Assembly (NCBI RefSeq): GCF_026914265.1 | Contig: NC_069136.1 | Span: 32,449,368-32,513,367 of the forward strand | Direction: 5' to 3' | Length of the DNA: 64,000 nt | From: Mya arenaria | Taxonomy: Eukaryota > Mollusca > Bivalvia > Myida > Myidae | In this document: in pieces, positions 59,601 to 64,000 of the stretch | Layout of the letters: the number at the start of each line of letters is the position of its first letter | Position numbering within the stretch: the stretch's first letter is position 1 | Made by a program: the position numbers and the translations under genes | The notes under the pieces: model-generated | Databases searched by the model: none | Told to the model about the DNA's origin: nothing | The model's input: the letters and a program-made list of their open reading frames with translations, nothing else

Positions 59601-62180
59601 GAGAACCTAGACAATATTAATATAAATTTGCTAAATAATGAGAAAACATTAAATTCACCAATCACTAAAGAAGAAATAGAGAAAATGATCAATAAATGCA
59701 ATAACGGCAAGGCTTCAAGCCCATCTGATAACATCTGTAACGAGCATATAAAGTCGACGAAACACTTTCTGTTACCATTTTATGCCAACTTTTTAACTAC
59801 ATTCTAGATACAGGAGTATACCAAAAGTGTTGGTCGGAAGGCTACATTGTGCCAATCTTTAAGCAAAACGGTAATTCCATGTGACCTGTAAACTATAGAC
59901 CCATTACTATTCTTAGTTGCCTAGGCAAACTGTTCACATCAGTTCTTAACCAAAGATTGACACTTTTCTCAAATAAAGTATTCAAGTATTACTTGAAAAT
60001 CAAGCCGTGTTTAGGAAAAACCGTTCAACAGTTGACCATATATTTACATTACATTTCATAACCTTCTAAAGTCACGCCAACAAAATACGGATACGTTGAC
60101 TGTAAAATACTGAGAATAGTCCGTAACATGTACTCAGACGTAAAGTCTTGTGTTCAATCTTGTGGTGAAACGTCCTATTTCTTTGTGAGTAACCTTGGTT
60201 TAAGGCAGGTAGAGAGCTTTTCACCGTTTAATTTTCCTACTACTTAAATGATTTACGATTTCTTAAAATCAAAACATAATGAGGGAGTTAAAATTGAATA
60301 ATTTTTAGACAACTTAATTCACTACATAGATATCCTGGTTTTGTTATTCGCAGACGACACCATCTTGGTTGCTAGGTCAGCGAATGAATTTCAGAAATGC
60401 TTGAATGACTTCGAAGAATATTGTAACACATGGAAACTCCACATCAATATACATAAGACAAAGGGTATGATATTCGGCACCAACAGAACAACATGGAGAA
60501 ACTATTCATTTAAGATTAACGATGAATTATTAGAAATAGTCGAAAATTATCTCGGTATTGTATTTAGCCCAACAAGAAAGTTCAATAAAGCGAAAGATAA
60601 TTTAATTCAACAAGCAAAAAAAGCACTCCACTTATTATATAGAAGAATATATAATCTCGATCTTACAAACTCTAGAAAAAGTACTCCAGCGTATATGGTT
60701 TATGTGAATTAGGCCGGTATCCTATTAAAATAACTATCAATAAACGAATTATTAATTTCTGGAACAAACTTGTCATTGAAAAGGATTCATATGCAGCACT
60801 GGTATATAGAACAATGGCTCAAAGTGGCTTAAATTTCAATTGGCTAAATTATGTAAAGTCGTTGGTAAACAACACTGGATTTACCTATCTATATGATAAC
60901 CAAGAAACGTTGACCAGCCTTTAGTAACACAAACCCTAAACGACCAAAATGAGCAAGTCTGGCGAGAGAAAATGAACGATTCGCACAAAGGTGTATTATA
61001 CAATAGTTTTAAAGAAGAAATTCAGCTTGAGAGTTATTTATTGAATGTTCCACAAAATACAGCTTTGGGAATCTATAAATTAATGTGTTGTAACTTTAAA
61101 TTCCCTACTGAAACGCATGCGTGGCGAGGTATTCCCTACAACGAAAGACATTGCCCTTTTTGTCCAAATACCATAGGAGACAGTTTTCACTATATACTAG
61201 AATGTTCCAAATTTCACACCTTAAGTTTGAATAAACACATTCATTCACAATTGTATTTTGCACGTGGATTTACATGGTGTACTGATTACTATAGAAATAA
61301 TTTCCCGTAAATGACCCGCACTTGGCGTGAGACCACAGTTATTTTAACTATATGTTTCATATAGACACTAACCTGGCTTTTGACTATATACACATCCCAA
61401 TTGAAAAACAAGGACATGGCATCTTTAGAACAATTCAAGACACAAAATATAATCACAAGAAAACACCATGTTGACCATTGACCCGACTGTCAAAATTGAG
61501 TTCAAATACATAACCCTTCCGCCAAGGAGTCAATCGGCTACAAACAACTAATTGTCAGACTTCCACAAGCTATTATTTTTCCAATATTTACTCTGAAAAC
61601 CATCAATTTCTGCAATGGAGTGTCAAATTCAGTGAAGTTCTCTGCAAAAAGAACATTTTTTGCTTCGTTTTCATTCAATTTTAATAAAATATTGATACTT
61701 GAACACAAGCACTCTTTTTTCTGTATTCACATCCTGATCTACAGGGGGCAGATTAACTGTGGTCTTGAGCCCCTTCATATCGATATGCGCCAGATTACAC
61801 TAAAGCGTCCGTCATGTTTTCATAGCAGTATTTATACTATCAAATAAAATGAACGATGCATGTAAAATAATATGAGTTTTTTTTTACTTCTATTTACTTG
61901 CAGAAAAAAACTAATACCACAAATATCCTACATTTCCTCTCCAAAGTATTTTACTTTAAAATGTTTAAAATAAATTGTTTAACTAATTTTACCCATGTCA
62001 CTGAACCCGCCAATACGTTTATGAAGCTTTATTTCAGTTGTACATGTTAACATTATTATATTGCGTAATAATTTCACTTCGATACCATCTTGTTTACCGA
62101 TGCTTTATTGAACTTTATAGTCTGTTGTAACAAATGTTACCATGGCAAATAAAGGTAATTGTTGTTGTTGATAATTATTT
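56665..62180 (+). mobile_element. APE-type LINE, copy 2, decayed
   Basis: Counterpart of 13,285-18,785. Endonuclease pieces at 56,973-57,308 and 57,408-57,854, linker at 57,809-58,159, reverse transcriptase with LFADDTILVA at 60,341-60,712, C-terminal zinc motif at 60,972-61,310. Several frames are longer than in copy 1 because 1-base differences near 57,816, 60,545 and 61,020 restore them. Other places are worse: near 57,240 a 2-base loss cuts the endonuclease frame. Not functional as read. Confidence 0.8.
58274..59529 (+). mobile_element. AGGCCCAAAAGGGCC repeat inserted in the LINE, copy 2
   Basis: Same element and same insertion point as in copy 1, so the insertion predates the duplication. 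The G run near 59,100 is several bases shorter than in copy 1. Confidence 0.75.
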
Positions 62181-63049
62181 CCATCTATCCCTTCAAACAT
62201 ACTTTTAATATTTTCTTCTTTTACGACGTTTCATAACAATAACTTTCTCCTACCTCTTGTATTCACCTTATCCTTCAATATCAATTTTAAAGTTTTTATT
62301 AGCAAACCTTTTAATTTGAGTACATGACAATACCGTAGTAATCATGGTTTAGTGTGTATCTCAAATAATTTGCAAAAATCCTCCAGTATCATTTTGATGT
62401 AAATTTTGGTCATTCACAATTTCTTGTGTGCTTTTCTTTCTTTTTTTATTTAATGTTGTATTTATTTTACTTTAGAACTCTTGTACATGTGAAGTATATT
62501 TCCATTACTCTATTGTTGTGTTTAACCATTTTGTCATTCTATACAGAATTGTTCAGTGTCAATATATTACAATCACCGTGTATGACTTACAGAATTGGAA
62601 CTTTATTTAAAAACCTAACCATAATGATTATTTACCATCCAATTCTGTGATTTAAATGTTCTGCAATTCCAATAATTATTCATAAAACATCTTCCTAAAA
62701 TTAGAGACATTTAACAGTATCATTTGACTTTTACACAAGGTTTATTAACACAAATACCTGTTTTCAACCCAATTAATTCCACTATAATAACTGAAACTGA
62801 GTTTTTCACCCCCCCCCCCCCCCCATGTAAAAGAAATTAATCACCCTGTAAATAGTTTCATTTAAATACAGCGCACATGCATACTGTATATATTATAATA
62901 ATTTGTCTGTGTACATTCTTATTCCATGTATTGGTCATAATGTATATGTCGCACTTACGCCCATTCAGCTAATGTTTCTTGTTAAGATATACCCGACGTT
63001 ACATAAAGATTCTTGAATCTTGGATCTTAAGATCAGAACATTACCGTGA

Positions 63050-64000
63050 CTTGAAAAAATGGTTTCCTTCTACATAACTTAAACACGCTTAAACCAAGGA
63101 ACTTAATACTTGGTATGCCATTTGGTAATGACTAATTGATTTACCTCGAGGTGAATTTTTTTTATAGGTTTCCAAGTTTCTTAATTGGTGCAAGCGTTTT
63201 GAAGTTAACAAAACCGCTTATTAACTTCAAAACACTTGCACCAAGAAACTTAATTAATACTAGGTATGCCAGTTGGACATGACTTGTTACGACCCTTGAA
63301 AAACGGTCTCCGCTCAATGACTAAAGAAGGCTTGCACCCAGAAACTTCATACTTGATATGCAAAATGTTCATGACTAGTAGATAACCATTGTTAATTTAA
63401 GGAATCAGTAGCTTAAAGGTCAAGGTCGCAGTGACCTTGAGAGGAAAACAGATTCCAATAAAAACTAAAAAACACAAGGGCACTCCGGAACTTCATACTT
63501 GGTATGCCAGTTGGTCAGGGTTAGTAATTTAGGGGATCTGTAGGACAAAGGGGTAAAAACAGTTTCCGATTAGACTAGAATGCTTGTACCTCGGAATTTC
63601 ATACTTGGTGTGTCAGTTGGGTATGACTAGTTGATGACCTCTATTAATTTTGGTATCAGTCAGTCAAAGGTCAGTGTATAGGTTTCCGCTCAATAACTTA
63701 AGAACGCTTCAAGGAACGTCATACCTGGTTTGCTTGTTGGTCTAGATTAGTAGATGACCCCTATTGATTTTGAGGTCAGTAGGCCAAGGTCACAGTGAAC
63801 TTCTGGTGAAAAACTATTTTTTTGATCACCATAATGTACGTCACGTCACCCTCAATGAATAAAGAACTCTTGGGCCAAAAAACTCCATGGTTCGACCAAG
63901 GAATTTCATTCTTGGTATGCAGGTTTGTAATGACCAGGAGATTACCCCTACAGTTGTTCATCTCCAGTCCAAAAGTACAAATTTCAAGTCCATCACTGAT
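63050..64000 (+). repeat. Degenerate tandem repeat, copy 2
   Basis: Counterpart of 19,660-20,600, including the hairpin (about 63,170-63,252); continues off the window. Confidence 0.75.

Larger units (their letters stand above)
43393..64000. repeat. Copy 2 of the >20.6-kb duplicated segment
   Basis: Colinear with 1-20,606. Its left flank (43,020-43,392) cannot be compared, because the matching position lies before the window start. Its right end runs off the window. Several reading frames broken in copy 1 are open here (transposase near 51,898; LINE reverse transcriptase at 60,341-60,712), while the RING exon reads differently at its 3' end. The pattern suggests independent sequencing errors or very young copies. 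Confidence 0.97.

Noticed and set aside
1-64000. tRNA, rRNA, CRISPR arrays, operons or bacterial genes
   Set aside because: No full tRNA cloverleaf, rRNA-like block or regularly spaced repeat array was seen; introns, LINEs and microsatellites mark this as an animal genome.
1-64000. LTR retrotransposons, endogenous viruses or Polintons
   Set aside because: No paired long terminal repeats and no gag, integrase, capsid or envelope-like frames were recognised; both reverse transcriptases are of the non-LTR type.

Overview
This is a eukaryotic, AT-rich, intron-rich and very repeat-dense window. I infer a bivalve mollusc: one split host gene is surrounded by repeats full of 'ggtcaaggtcac'-type and 'acaagaggccc'-type consensus sequence, a look I know from clam and oyster genomes. 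The species cannot be named from the sequence.

Layout. (1) Bases 1-20,606 and 43,393-64,000 are the same segment, colinear and in the same orientation. They differ almost only by 1-10 base indels, often in homopolymers, with very few substitutions. Each copy holds a two-gene Harbinger-type DNA transposon: a spliced zinc-finger/Myb-like protein on the plus strand (1769-3433; 45160-46821) converging on a broken DDE transposase on the minus strand (9641-7860; 53026-51244). Between them lies an IAP-type RING-finger exon. Each copy also has a decayed APE-type LINE (about 13,285-18,785; 56,665-62,180) that is itself interrupted by a 1.26-kb repeat, plus several small palindromic elements and tandem repeats. 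(2) Bases 20,640-23,140 hold three bivalve-type repeats. (3) Bases 23,208-30,704 are bounded by perfect 23-bp inverted repeats, sit inside a (TA)n microsatellite and look like one large pogo/Tigger-type element with further elements nested in it. (4) Bases 30,728-31,250 are a composite minisatellite. (5) Bases 32,010-40,274 (minus) are the 3' part of the only clear host gene, a TTC14-like tetratricopeptide gene with at least eight exons and a very long Arg/Ser- and RGG-rich last exon. (6) Bases 40,439-40,538 are a 100-N assembly gap, where the TTC14 gene is cut off on its 5' side. (7) Bases 40,539-43,020 are a second, different APE-type LINE on the minus strand, followed by about 370 bases of unique sequence with a short ORF, then the second copy of the segment.

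How it works together. The TTC14-like gene is the only likely housekeeping gene. Nearly all the rest is mobile-element sequence at different stages of decay, with nested insertions: a repeat in a LINE, a repeat in a transposase intron, and a transposon in a microsatellite. The near-identity of the two 20.6-kb copies, differing by indels and lying either side of an N gap, makes an assembly duplication (or a very recent tandem duplication) the first question for any use of this window. Some of the apparent frameshifts probably come from that.
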